46,361 nucleotides of DNA, from contig JACPOD010000065.1 of NCBI GenBank assembly GCA_016185185.1, positions 1 through 46,361 on the forward strand, written 5' to 3'. The position numbers and the translations under genes are program-made. Under the pieces are notes generated by a model. It saw nothing but the letters and a program-made list of their open reading frames with translations, did not search any database and was not told where the DNA came from. The DNA comes from Sphingobacteriales bacterium. GTDB taxonomy: Bacteria > Bacteroidota > Bacteroidia > Chitinophagales > Chitinophagaceae. Of this stretch, positions 18,739-26,979 are shown piece after piece; position 1 is the first letter of the stretch; each line of letters opens with the position of its first letter.

Positions 18739-19590
18739 TTGAAAAATATCTTCCTTTTTGTTCGTCAGCATTCTAACCTGCTCTTCTTCCTTTTCCTGGA
18801 AGTGCTGAGTCTTTATTTTTTTTATAGCTATAATAAGTTTCACCAGGCGGCATTTACGGGTACTGCTAATGAATTAATAGGTTCAGTTTACACACAGTAT
18901 AATAAAGTGGAAGATTATTTTAATTTAAAAAAAGAGAATGAACGGTTAAGTAATGAAAACAGCCGTTTAATAAACAAATTAAAAGAAGATTACTCCGCTT
19001 CCGATACGGCATTTAAAATTGTTGCCGACACCATCCCAATTGATACTACCGGATTAAAAAGGAAATATTACTACATGCAGGCAGAAGTGGTGCACAACTC
19101 TACCAATCTTCCCAATAACTTTATCACATTACACCGTGGCCTGGCACAAGGGGTTAAAAAGGATATGGGTGTTTATGGTCCGGGTGGCATTGTAGGCGTT
19201 GTGGTGGATGTAAGTAATAATTTTAGTGTAGTAATGAGTTTGTTGCATAAACAAAGCAGCACCAGTGTAAAAATTAAAAAAAGCGGAGAAGCAGGAAAAT
19301 TGGAATGGGATGGTGAAGACCCTGCGATACTTACGCTGAGAGATATTCCGAAAAGTGTAAAACTGCAAAAGGGAGATACTGTGCTTACAAGCCAGTACTC
19401 TGATAAATTTCCTCCAAACCTAATGGTAGGCACCATTACACAGGTGATACAGGAAAAAAGTACCAATAACTATTTGCTGAAAGTTAAAGCAGCTACTGAT
19501 TTTAAAAGTATCCAAACAGTTTGGGTTATTGACAACCTTCAAAAAGAAGAACAAAAAGAGCTGGAGGAAAAAGTTAAGAATAAGAAATGA
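18739..19590 (+). CDS. mreC: Rod-shape-determining protein MreC
   Basis: 283 residues from TTG 18739. One N-terminal membrane segment (about residues 13-30), a coiled coil (about 55-78, NKVEDYFNLKKENERLSNEN) and the periplasmic double beta-barrel domain with HRGLAQGVKKDMGVYGPGGIVGVV and TVLTSQYSDKFPPNLMVGTI landmarks. It links MreB to PBP2 and RodA in the elongasome. The stop overlaps the mreD start (ATGA), so translation is coupled. The lysine-rich tail (EEKVKNKK) is unremarkable. Confidence 0.95.
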   Translation: MKNIFLFVRQHSNLLFFLFLEVLSLYFFYSYNKFHQAAFTGTANELIGSVYTQYNKVEDYFNLKKENERLSNENSRLINKLKEDYSASDTAFKIVADTIPIDTTGLKRKYYYMQAEVVHNSTNLPNNFITLHRGLAQGVKKDMGVYGPGGIVGVVVDVSNNFSVVMSLLHKQSSTSVKIKKSGEAGKLEWDGEDPAILTLRDIPKSVKLQKGDTVLTSQYSDKFPPNLMVGTITQVIQEKSTNNYLLKVKAATDFKSIQTVWVIDNLQKEEQKELEEKVKNKK

Positions 19591-20117
19591 GTGATTTGTT
19601 AAAAAATATTATCCGTTTTGCATTGTTTATTTTGGTACAGGTGTTTGTACTGAATTCAATACCTGCATTGCATTATTCTGTAAACCCGTACTTATATTTT
19701 TTATTCATTCTCTGGTTACCATTTTCTTTATCCCGTTTCTGGTTAATGGTGTTTGGGTTTATAACAGGTATAACGCTTGACTACTTTACACATACCCCCG
19801 GATTACACGCAGTACCTTGTGTGCTCATTGCTTACCTGCGCCCATTTCTTGTAAATATTCTTATTCCACAACAGGGGGCGGAGATGAATTACAAAGAACC
19901 TTCCATTAAAAGTTTGGGTTTAGCGCCGTATGCTACGTATATCGTTTTACTTACCGTGATACATCATGGAGTGCTATTTACACTGGAAGCTTACCAGTTT
20001 GGAAATATCTGGTATCTCATCATTAAAACATTAGCTTCATCATTGATCAGTCTATTATTGATTTTACTGGTAGAGATGTTATTTAACCGGAAACAGAAGT
20101 TTATTACGAATACCTGA
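19587..20117 (+). CDS. mreD: Rod-shape-determining membrane protein MreD
   Basis: 176 residues with about five membrane segments, the usual architecture and size. Identification rests on position between mreC and mrdA, the 4-base overlap with mreC and the hydrophobic profile (SDLLKNIIRFALFILVQVFV, then NPYLYFLFILWLPFSLSRFW). It is an inner-membrane partner of MreC. Confidence 0.9.
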   Translation: MSDLLKNIIRFALFILVQVFVLNSIPALHYSVNPYLYFLFILWLPFSLSRFWLMVFGFITGITLDYFTHTPGLHAVPCVLIAYLRPFLVNILIPQQGAEMNYKEPSIKSLGLAPYATYIVLLTVIHHGVLFTLEAYQFGNIWYLIIKTLASSLISLLLILLVEMLFNRKQKFITNT

Positions 20118-20135
20118 TAATTAACCAATATTTGA

Positions 20136-20166
20136 TTGGGAAATGCAAAAAACACTAATAACTTTG
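20136..20166 (+). promoter_or_regulatory. Bacteroidota-type promoter of mrdA-rodA
   Basis: TTG at 20136-20138, a 20-base spacer and an exact TAnnTTTG box (TAACTTTG, 20159-20166), 27 bases before the mrdA ATG. It implies that PBP2 and RodA can be made independently of mreBCD. Confidence 0.6.
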
Positions 20167-20193
20167 AAGTATTAAAATTCCTTCACCCAGCCA

Positions 20194-22284
20194 ATGTCCG
20201 TATTTAATCAATCAAGGAAAAACGTTATCAGGCTAATCTTTGTGTCGGCCTTCGCTGTTATTTTATTACAGCTTACCAACCTGCAAATTTTTTCCAGCAA
20301 ATACCGTCGTCTTGCCCAGGAAAATGCTATTCTTCGTAAAGTGGTATATCCCAGCCGTGGTATTATATTTGACCGTAAAGGAAAAGCTATTCTGGACAAT
20401 ACAACGATGTATGATTTGATGGTAACACCATCACAGGTAAAAGGAGTGGATACTGCATCGCTTTGCCGCATACTGGAAATTGATACAGCAGAATTTCATG
20501 AACGTATTATATCTGCCATTATTAAAAACACCCGCAACCGTCCATCTGTTTTCTCTGCATTGCTGCCAACAGATAAATATGCCAAGATCAACGAGAACCT
20601 GTACAAGTTTCAGCCCGGATTTTTTTTACAGGAACGTCCTGTACGGTTATATCCGTATGCTGCTGCTGCGAATATCCTGGGATATCTTGGGGAAGTGGAT
20701 ACCAACTTTTTAAAGAAACATACCAACGAAGGTTATCAGATGGGCGATTATGCAGGCATGACAGGTCTTGAGCGGAGTTATGAAAAAGTGCTGATGGGGG
20801 AAAGGGGTATTCAGTACATTTTAAAAGATAACCTAAACCGGCCGAAAGGTCCTTATGAAAATGGTTTATTTGATACAGCTGCCATTGCCGGTAAACATTT
20901 ATACACAGCCATTGATGTGGAACTACAGGAATTAGGAGAAAAATTAATGCAGAACAAAGTGGGTTCTATTGTTGCCATTGATCCTAAAACAGGTGGTATC
21001 ATTACCATGGTGAGTTCACCTACTTACAATCCAAACTTATTAACCGGCTCTGAAAGAAGAAAACACTTTAATGAACTCTTTCGTGATCCTGCCTATCCAT
21101 TATTAAACCGTGCTGTTAATGCCAGTTATTCCCCCGGATCAACTTTTAAAACCTTGCAGGCGTTGATCGGGTTGCATGAAAAAGTGATCACTACCGATTT
21201 CAGAGTAGCATGCTCCGGTGCGTTTTATGGATGTGGTGGAGGCAAGCCAATGCGTTGTCTGGATGTGGGTACTTTCGATCTGCGTGGCGCCATTACCATT
21301 TCTGATAATACTTATTTCGCCACCGTAATGCAGCGGGTAATGAACAATCCAAAATATCCCAGCCAGGATAGTGCTCTCGCAGTATGGGTGCGTTATATGA
21401 ATGCATTTGGATTGGGGCACCGGTTAGGCGTTGATATTCCAACCGAAAGAAAAGGAAATATACCCACACCTGCTTATTTTGATAAAGTATATGGTAAAGG
21501 AAGATGGAACTACTGCAATTTTCGATCGGTAAGTATTGGACAGGGTGAAGTAGATGTAACACCCATTCAGGTAGCCAATGAAATGGCTTACATAGCCAAT
21601 AAAGGATGGTATAAAATTCCACACCTCGTTGATTCTATCGAAGGAGGTGATAAATTTGATTTATTAGCACCTTATAAAAATCCCATTACACCAACAGATA
21701 TTCCTGATTCAATATTTGAAGCAGTTCACGATGGAATGGAAGGGGTTATAGAAAGAGGAACTGGTATAGGCGCCAAAGTGGAAGGAATTACAATTTGTGG
21801 AAAGACAGGTACCGTAGAAAATTATTACCGGGGTGTAAAGCAACCCAACCACTCTTTCTTTTGTGGTTTTGCGCCAAGGGATAATCCCAGGATCGCTATC
21901 ATGTGTGTGGTGGAAAATAGTGGGAGGTTTGGAGGAACTTTTGCAGCCCCGATTTGTGGGTTAATGATAGAAAAATATTTAAAAGACTCTATTGCAGGAG
22001 ATGCCCGTAAAGCAAGGGTGGAGCAGTTAGCCAGTTTAAATTTAATACCACCAAGAATTACAAATGAATTGCGTAAAAGAGATTCAATAGAACAGGTTAA
22101 AGCAAGTGATTTTAACACCACCAAAGACACATTGGGACTGGAAGAAGATCCGGATATTAAGACAGAAAAGAAAAGGTCATTACCTGTTAATAACGACAGT
22201 AACAGCATCCCCGGGAAAATAAAAACGGATGCGATACTACCAGATAATAAAATGAAAATTAAAAAAGATACTATCAATATATAA
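20194..22284 (+). CDS. mrdA: Penicillin-binding protein 2 (elongation transpeptidase)
   Basis: 696 residues. N-terminal membrane anchor (about 11-29), then a dimerisation/pedestal domain starting VVYPSRGIIFDRKGKAIL, then the transpeptidase domain with SPGSTFK (catalytic Ser about 315, Lys 318), SDN (about 370-372) and KTGT (about 537-540). It cross-links peptidoglycan during side-wall growth, paired with RodA. A C-terminal extension of about 80 residues, rich in charged residues (from about residue 610), follows the catalytic domain; this is common in the phylum. The rodA GTG starts 2 bases after the stop. Confidence 0.97.
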   Translation: MSVFNQSRKNVIRLIFVSAFAVILLQLTNLQIFSSKYRRLAQENAILRKVVYPSRGIIFDRKGKAILDNTTMYDLMVTPSQVKGVDTASLCRILEIDTAEFHERIISAIIKNTRNRPSVFSALLPTDKYAKINENLYKFQPGFFLQERPVRLYPYAAAANILGYLGEVDTNFLKKHTNEGYQMGDYAGMTGLERSYEKVLMGERGIQYILKDNLNRPKGPYENGLFDTAAIAGKHLYTAIDVELQELGEKLMQNKVGSIVAIDPKTGGIITMVSSPTYNPNLLTGSERRKHFNELFRDPAYPLLNRAVNASYSPGSTFKTLQALIGLHEKVITTDFRVACSGAFYGCGGGKPMRCLDVGTFDLRGAITISDNTYFATVMQRVMNNPKYPSQDSALAVWVRYMNAFGLGHRLGVDIPTERKGNIPTPAYFDKVYGKGRWNYCNFRSVSIGQGEVDVTPIQVANEMAYIANKGWYKIPHLVDSIEGGDKFDLLAPYKNPITPTDIPDSIFEAVHDGMEGVIERGTGIGAKVEGITICGKTGTVENYYRGVKQPNHSFFCGFAPRDNPRIAIMCVVENSGRFGGTFAAPICGLMIEKYLKDSIAGDARKARVEQLASLNLIPPRITNELRKRDSIEQVKASDFNTTKDTLGLEEDPDIKTEKKRSLPVNNDSNSIPGKIKTDAILPDNKMKIKKDTINI

Positions 22285-22286
22285 CT

Positions 22287-23636
22287 GTGAACGAAAACCG
22301 GCAAGGCATATCAAAAGGTATTGATACTACAGTAATGTGGCTGTATTTTGCATTAGTTGCCATAGGCTGGGTAGCAATTTTTAGTGTTGAGTACCGGTCT
22401 GGCGATAATGCTTTACAAAAAATAATGAGTTTTAATACCAACTATGCCAAGCAATTATTTTTTATAGGACTAAGTATTGTAATTGGAATTTTTGTTTTAC
22501 TTACAGACAGTAAATTTTTTACTACTACCGCTAATCTTGCCTATGCTTTTGGAATTGTAGCTTTACTCCTGGTATTTCCTTTTCACTCACATATTAAAGG
22601 CACGAATTCAATTATTAAAATTGGGGTCTTTAACTTTCAGCCTGCTGAAATCTGTAAGCTGTTTGTAGCACTTGCTTTAGCAAAATATTTAAGCAGGCTC
22701 GAAACTAATTTTAATAAAACCAATTCGCATCTCATCGCATTTGCCTTAACACTTACTCCATCTATTCTGGCTATTTTTCAAAACGAAACAGGGCTGGCAC
22801 TGGTTTATTTCTCATTCTTTATCGTAATGTACCGGGAAGGCTTACCGGCATGGTACCTCGTATTGGGGTTTTCATTAATTATATTAGTGGTAGCAACATT
22901 ACTGGTAGATAAATATGTACTGGCTATCATTCTAACCGCTGTTGCCGTATTCATTATTTATTTGTTATACACAAGGTTTCGGCGATATCGTTCCTTTACT
23001 TTAATGGTTATGCTCATTTGGGGTGCTGCTGTAGCTATTCAACTCTTTGCAGTACCATATATATTTGAAAGCGGAAAAATATTAAAGGGATATCAGGTTA
23101 AACGTATTTATGCAGCCATTGGAAAAGATTATGTACCCAAGAATGCAGAACAGTTAAAAGAAATACAGGAAAAAGAAAAAGGAAAGAAAAAAGATGAAGG
23201 CGATTATAATGTGAAACAATCAAAAATTGCTATTGGCTCCGGGGGGGTTTTAGGTAAAGGTTTTTTAAAAGGCTTGCAAACGCAGGGCGATTTTGTTCCG
23301 GAACAGCATACTGACTTCATCTTCACCGCCTGGGCTGAAAGTTTTGGCTTTTGGGGAAGTGTACTGTTGCTGGGTTTATACTTATTCCTCATTTTGCGCA
23401 TAGTAAATATTGCTGAGCGGCAGCGAAGTGCTTTTTCCCGGGTGTATGCCTACAGTGTGGCCAGTATTATTTTTTTTCATGTAATGGTAAATATTTGTAT
23501 GACTGTAGGACTTGCACCGGTAATTGGCATACCACTCCCTTTGTTGAGTTATGGTGGCGCATCTTTACTGACATTCACTGTTTTAATCTTTGTTTTGTTA
23601 AGATTGGACGCCGACAGGCAAATGGTTTTACGATAA
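22287..23636 (+). CDS. rodA: RodA peptidoglycan glycosyltransferase (SEDS family)
   Basis: 449 residues from GTG, about 10 membrane segments. SEDS landmarks: GVFNFQPAEICKLFVALALAKYL (about 112-134), the FVPEQHTDFIFTAWAESFGFWGS block (about 335-357) and VGLAPVIGIPLPLLSYGGASLL near the C-terminus. It polymerises glycan strands from lipid II together with PBP2. A lysine/glutamate-rich loop of about 30 residues (about 278-308, KNAEQLKEIQEKEKGKKKDE) precedes the large extracytoplasmic block; this insertion is typical of Bacteroidota RodA as far as I recall. Last gene of the cluster. Confidence 0.96.
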   Translation: MNENRQGISKGIDTTVMWLYFALVAIGWVAIFSVEYRSGDNALQKIMSFNTNYAKQLFFIGLSIVIGIFVLLTDSKFFTTTANLAYAFGIVALLLVFPFHSHIKGTNSIIKIGVFNFQPAEICKLFVALALAKYLSRLETNFNKTNSHLIAFALTLTPSILAIFQNETGLALVYFSFFIVMYREGLPAWYLVLGFSLIILVVATLLVDKYVLAIILTAVAVFIIYLLYTRFRRYRSFTLMVMLIWGAAVAIQLFAVPYIFESGKILKGYQVKRIYAAIGKDYVPKNAEQLKEIQEKEKGKKKDEGDYNVKQSKIAIGSGGVLGKGFLKGLQTQGDFVPEQHTDFIFTAWAESFGFWGSVLLLGLYLFLILRIVNIAERQRSAFSRVYAYSVASIIFFHVMVNICMTVGLAPVIGIPLPLLSYGGASLLTFTVLIFVLLRLDADRQMVLR

Positions 23637-23691
23637 GTTAGGCAACCGATGCGTGTAAAAGTTATATCTTTACCATGTTATGGAAAAAGCG

Positions 23692-23985
23692 ATGAAGAAA
23701 TATATCGTAACTTTTTACTTACCCGAAGTACTTGATCTTTCATTCTGGAAGATTATCCCGGAACACAGGAAGTATATTAATAAACTAATGGATGATGATG
23801 TTATTTTAACGTATGGGGTAAATGCAGAAAGAAGTAAAGGCTGGGTAGTGTTTAGTGCCGCTACAGAAGAAGAAGTAACAGCTTATATTGAAAACTTTCC
23901 CATACACGACATGATAACATATGAAATTGAAGAACTTTTTATTTTTGATTCAATGATTGGTATACCAAGATTGGTGATGAACTAA
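23692..23985 (+). CDS. YciI-like small protein
   Basis: 97 residues (MKKYIVTFYLPEVLDLSFWK...) with the beta-alpha-beta ferredoxin-like pattern of YciI-related proteins; the HRKYINKLMDDDVILTYGVN segment fits the family core. Another ATG lies at 23680, but TATCTTTA at 23665-23672 looks like a -7 promoter box that would place the transcript start at about 23677, so the second ATG is more likely. Role unknown; the MBL-fold gene begins 17 bp after its stop, suggesting co-transcription. Confidence 0.75.
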   Translation: MKKYIVTFYLPEVLDLSFWKIIPEHRKYINKLMDDDVILTYGVNAERSKGWVVFSAATEEEVTAYIENFPIHDMITYEIEELFIFDSMIGIPRLVMN

Positions 23986-24002
23986 ACTCTCTTTCTGTTT
24001 TA

Positions 24003-24746
24003 ATGAAAATTATTCCTCTATCTGAAGGAGCATTTACGGTTGACAAATCCAAACAATTTATCCCGTTTGATAAAAATAATGATGACCTGCAACAAAGAAA
24101 TAAAGGTTCATTACTGGTAGAGATACAACCTTTTGTTATTGTTACCACTAAAGATGTCGTTGTAATTGATACGGGTCTTGGTTTTTCAAATGCGGATGAT
24201 ACCATGCAAATCCATCAGCATTTATTGGATGAAGGAATTAACCCGATGGATGTAACGAAAGTATTGTTATCTCATTTGCATAAAGACCACGCAGGAGGCA
24301 TCAGCAAAAGGGATGAGATACTTGGACAGGAATTTTTCAGTTTTCCCAACGCCATTTATTATGTAAATGAAAAAGAATTAGCTTTTGCTTTGGAAAAAGG
24401 TAAACCTTCTTATAACCCGGATGAATTTAAACTTCTGAAAGATTCTGACCGTGTTGTTATGATTAATGAAGATGGCCTGATCGATAATTATATTGAATAT
24501 AATTTAACCGGTGCACATAGCCCTTTTCACCAGGTTTTCTGGATTGAGGAAGACGGGCAAAAAGCATTCTTTGGAGGGGATGTGGCGCCACAGCTTATTC
24601 AAATGAAAACAAAGTTTGTAGCTAAGTATGATTATGACGGAAAACGTTGTATGGAACTTCGGCAAAGGTGGTGGGAAATGGGTCAAAAAGAAGGATGGAC
24701 TTTCTTATTCTATCACGATATTAAAACGCCTCTCTTTAAACACTAA
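24003..24746 (+). CDS. MBL-fold metallo-hydrolase
   Basis: 247 residues with the metallo-beta-lactamase fold. VVVIDTGLGFSN (about 52-63) is the first conserved Asp loop, SHLHKDHAGG (about 95-104) is the HxHxDH zinc motif, GAHSPFHQVFW (about 170-180) gives the next His and FGGDVAPQ (about 191-198) the bridging Asp. It is a soluble hydrolase; the substrate cannot be told from sequence (lactonase-like and related activities occur in the family). Co-directional with the YciI-like gene. Confidence 0.9.
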   Translation: MKIIPLSEGAFTVDKSKQFIPFDKNNDDLQQRNKGSLLVEIQPFVIVTTKDVVVIDTGLGFSNADDTMQIHQHLLDEGINPMDVTKVLLSHLHKDHAGGISKRDEILGQEFFSFPNAIYYVNEKELAFALEKGKPSYNPDEFKLLKDSDRVVMINEDGLIDNYIEYNLTGAHSPFHQVFWIEEDGQKAFFGGDVAPQLIQMKTKFVAKYDYDGKRCMELRQRWWEMGQKEGWTFLFYHDIKTPLFKH

Positions 24747-24774
24747 GTAATTACTATTAGGTATAGTTCTTATA

Positions 24775-24806
24775 AAAAAGTAGGCCAACCCTGAAAAGAG
24801 TCGGCC
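24775..24806 (-). terminator. Intrinsic terminator of the ECF sigma operon
   Basis: Read on the minus strand, GGCCGAC (24806-24800) pairs with GTTGGCC (24789-24783) through seven pairs including one G-U, followed by TACTTTTTT. It lies about 80 bases past the stop of the last gene of the minus-strand operon. Confidence 0.65.
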
Positions 24807-24886
24807 GTTGCTAACCTATGAAAAACACCTATATGCAAATCTAAAGAAATAATTAGCTTATTTCCAAGAAATTTTATGTTTTTCTT

Positions 24887-25300
24887 TTAACCTCTCTTGG
24901 GGATTAATCCGGGTCTGTTAGGCCTGTTTTTGATACGATTTATCAATATCCGGCGGAAATCTCTTTCTGCATTAAAAAGACGGTTCATGCGGGGGTGCCC
25001 AATGATTTTTACAAATTGGTCGCGGTATTTTTTGCGAATATCAATGACTTTTTGCTCCTGGTCAATTACGTCATCATTGCCGTCATCCTTTCTGTCTTTC
25101 AGAAGTTGACGCATTTCCTTAAAGTACTGGTTATAAACGGGCCAAAATTTTTGAGCTTCATCGGGACTTAGGTCCAGTTTTTTGCTGATAAATGCAATTT
25201 TTAAAGCCTCAATCTTTGAGTTTTCCTCAGGGTCATCCTGTGCCTTTAGCTGGGGTAAACCAGCGATGAATAAAAGGGCTATAAGTAAATATTTTTTCAT
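24887..25300 (-). CDS. CpxP/Spy-like periplasmic protein, last gene of ECF sigma operon
   Basis: 137 residues with a signal peptide (MKKYLLIALLFIAGLPQLKAQ). The mature part is helical and charged. KLDLSPDEAQKFWPVYNQYF (about 42-61) matches the LTxxQ-type segment of Spy/CpxP-like and related heavy-metal-sensor proteins, and the C-terminus is Arg/Pro-rich (NRIKNRPNRPGLIPKRG). Proteins like this at the end of ECF sigma operons in the phylum are thought to sense or buffer envelope stress. It follows the anti-sigma candidate by 13 bp. Function by analogy only. Confidence 0.7.
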   Translation of the reverse strand: MKKYLLIALLFIAGLPQLKAQDDPEENSKIEALKIAFISKKLDLSPDEAQKFWPVYNQYFKEMRQLLKDRKDDGNDDVIDQEQKVIDIRKKYRDQFVKIIGHPRMNRLFNAERDFRRILINRIKNRPNRPGLIPKRG

Positions 25301-25313
25301 AACCGGTACCTCC

Positions 25314-26072
25314 TTAGTTGCTTGTTTTATTTTTAGATTCTTTTAATAGTTCATCCATCAGTTTTTCATCACTCATCAGTTCTTCTTCATCAGGTAACTG
25401 GCTCTGGTCAACACTGGCCACCATTTGAATGGCGTCTGCATCATCGGCTGTTTTATCTAAATAATTTGCAATAGCATCCTCCGAAGTTTTATTTAATACT
25501 TCGTCAAACTTGTTTTCTTTGGCGTAGCTGATTCCCTGTTTAACTACCGAATCAAGTTTACTGTTGCCATTAGTAAAGTAAAAAGCAAAAAAACCTATTA
25601 TACCAATTACTGCAGCCGCCACTGCGTAGCGCATCCATTTGATGCTTTTATGCTCTTTAAATGAAATAATTTTTGCTTCTTCTTTAGGTGAAACCCTGCT
25701 TATCAAAGTATCACTTAAAGTATCAAAATATCCTGCCGGCACTTTATATACATTTACTTTATCGAGGGAGTAAAGCATAAGGGATAGAACCCTTAGTTCA
25801 TCATCCACGGACTGGCTTTCATCCTTTTTTATCTTATGTAATATTGATTCTGCCAGTGTATCAAAATATCCATGTGGCACCTGCATAGGATTTTTCATGG
25901 CTATACTGTGCAGAGCCGGGGATCTGTCATCAATTTTAGCCAATGTGAGCAAATGTTCATCCAACCCTTCAAAATAGCCGGCCGGAACAACGTAAGGATT
26001 TATTCTTACAGCGTCAGCCAGTAAAGGACTGATTTCCATTAATTCGTTTCCTATTTCTTTATTCGCTAACAT
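25314..26072 (-). CDS. Single-pass membrane protein with three VPxGYF repeats; anti-sigma factor candidate
   Basis: 252 residues. The N-terminal 148 residues carry three copies of a motif of about 18 residues: NPYVVPAGYFEGLDEHLL (25-42), NPMQVPHGYFDTLAESIL (61-78) and NVYKVPAGYFDTLSDTLI (107-124). One membrane segment follows (about 150-167), then an acidic C-terminal part with a DEEELMSDEKLMDELL-like tail. The gene lies 34 bp downstream of an ECF sigma factor on the same strand, the usual place for its membrane-bound anti-sigma factor. No zinc-binding anti-sigma motif is seen, so the assignment is from context and topology. Confidence 0.7.
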   Translation of the reverse strand: MLANKEIGNELMEISPLLADAVRINPYVVPAGYFEGLDEHLLTLAKIDDRSPALHSIAMKNPMQVPHGYFDTLAESILHKIKKDESQSVDDELRVLSLMLYSLDKVNVYKVPAGYFDTLSDTLISRVSPKEEAKIISFKEHKSIKWMRYAVAAAVIGIIGFFAFYFTNGNSKLDSVVKQGISYAKENKFDEVLNKTSEDAIANYLDKTADDADAIQMVASVDQSQLPDEEELMSDEKLMDELLKESKNKTSN

Positions 26073-26106
26073 TTCAACTTTTGAGACGGGTTTATTTTCT
26101 TAAAGT

Positions 26107-26658
26107 TTAACGATTCAGGATAAAATCCTCTATTTTTTTAACGGCGTGATGATAGCTGGCTTTTAATGCCCCCTCGCTGGTTTCCAGCACCCTGCTCATT
26201 TCTTCGTATGGCATTTCATCATAATACCTGAGATTGAAAACAGCCCTTTGTTTTTCCGGTAGCTGCTGGATTGCCAATTGTAGTTTCCATTCCAGTTTAT
26301 TGGCATCAAAATGACTATCAGCCTTTATTTTTTCACTTAACCCCGATTCTTCATTGCTGATGGATACAGAGGCTCTTTTTTTCTGCTGTTCAATAAAAGT
26401 GAGGCATTCATTGGTGGCGATGCGATAAAGCCAGGTATAAAGCTGGCTGTCTTCGCGGAAATTATCCAGCCCTTTCCAAACTTTGATGAACATATTTTGC
26501 AATACATCATTAGCATCTTCATGCTCCACCACCATACGTCGTATGTGCCAATAAAGTTTTTCCTGGTATTTACGGATTATGGCGGTATAAGCCCTTTCCC
26601 GGGTTTCGGGGATACGGAATTGCATTAAGAGTTCTTTATCATCGGCGTGGTTGGCCAT
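26107..26658 (-). CDS. ECF-type RNA polymerase sigma factor
   Basis: 183 residues. Region 2 is at about 50-95 (EDANDVLQNMFIKVWKGLDN then WLYRIATNECL), region 4 at about 130-180 (LPEKQRAVFNLRYYDEMPYE then a helix-turn-helix ending SYHHAVKKIEDFI). It redirects RNA polymerase to a small regulon, probably an envelope-related one judged by the two downstream genes. On the minus strand CAAAAATA at 26679-26686 reads TATTTTTG, an exact TAnnTTTG box, 21 bases before the ATG. Confidence 0.95.
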   Translation of the reverse strand: MANHADDKELLMQFRIPETRERAYTAIIRKYQEKLYWHIRRMVVEHEDANDVLQNMFIKVWKGLDNFREDSQLYTWLYRIATNECLTFIEQQKKRASVSISNEESGLSEKIKADSHFDANKLEWKLQLAIQQLPEKQRAVFNLRYYDEMPYEEMSRVLETSEGALKASYHHAVKKIEDFILNR

Positions 26659-26924
26659 GCAAGTGGTTTAGGTTAATACAAAAATAGAAATACGTATGAT
26701 AAGACCGTAAAAAGTTTTGAAGGTTTGAAAGCAGCGAAAAAAGTTGACAGATGGCAGTTGACAGTAACCGGCGTTTTTCCCTATACCAGAAGTTATAAGT
26801 TGCCATGATAACCGGACGATGAAGTGATTGCGAGGCAAGGGACGATGCCCCGCATTCCAAAGCTGGTATCAAAATATTTTTCAATAAACATAATTACTCA
26901 TAGCTCACAGCTAGTAGCTTCTTC
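26659..26924. other. Intergenic region upstream of the ECF sigma gene
   Basis: No gene seen. Next to the sigma gene lies TATTTTTG on the minus strand (26686-26679), a likely -7 box without a clear -33 TTG. Farther out are the AGTTGACAG repeat at 26742-26764 and a stretch of short repetitive words (ATAGCTCACAGCTAGTAGCT, about 26899-26918). The rest is unremarkable. Confidence 0.45.
26742..26764. repeat. Solo copy of the GTTGACAG-type repeat
   Basis: AGTTGACAGATGGCAGTTGACAG-type 23-mer; 20 of 23 bases match the left inverted repeat of the S23 cassette (32923-32945). Here it stands alone in an intergenic region, with no gene attached. Confidence 0.6.
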
Positions 26925-26956
26925 AAAAAAAGCCGCACCAAACGAATTGATGCGGC
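26925..26956 (-). terminator. Intrinsic terminator of the transketolase gene
   Basis: On the minus strand GCCGCA (26956-26951) and TGCGGC (26937-26932) form the base of a hairpin, directly followed by TTTTTTT. It lies 24 bp past the stop of the transketolase subunit. Confidence 0.75.
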
Positions 26957-26979
26957 ACATTTTTCAATGGGTTCAAGAA

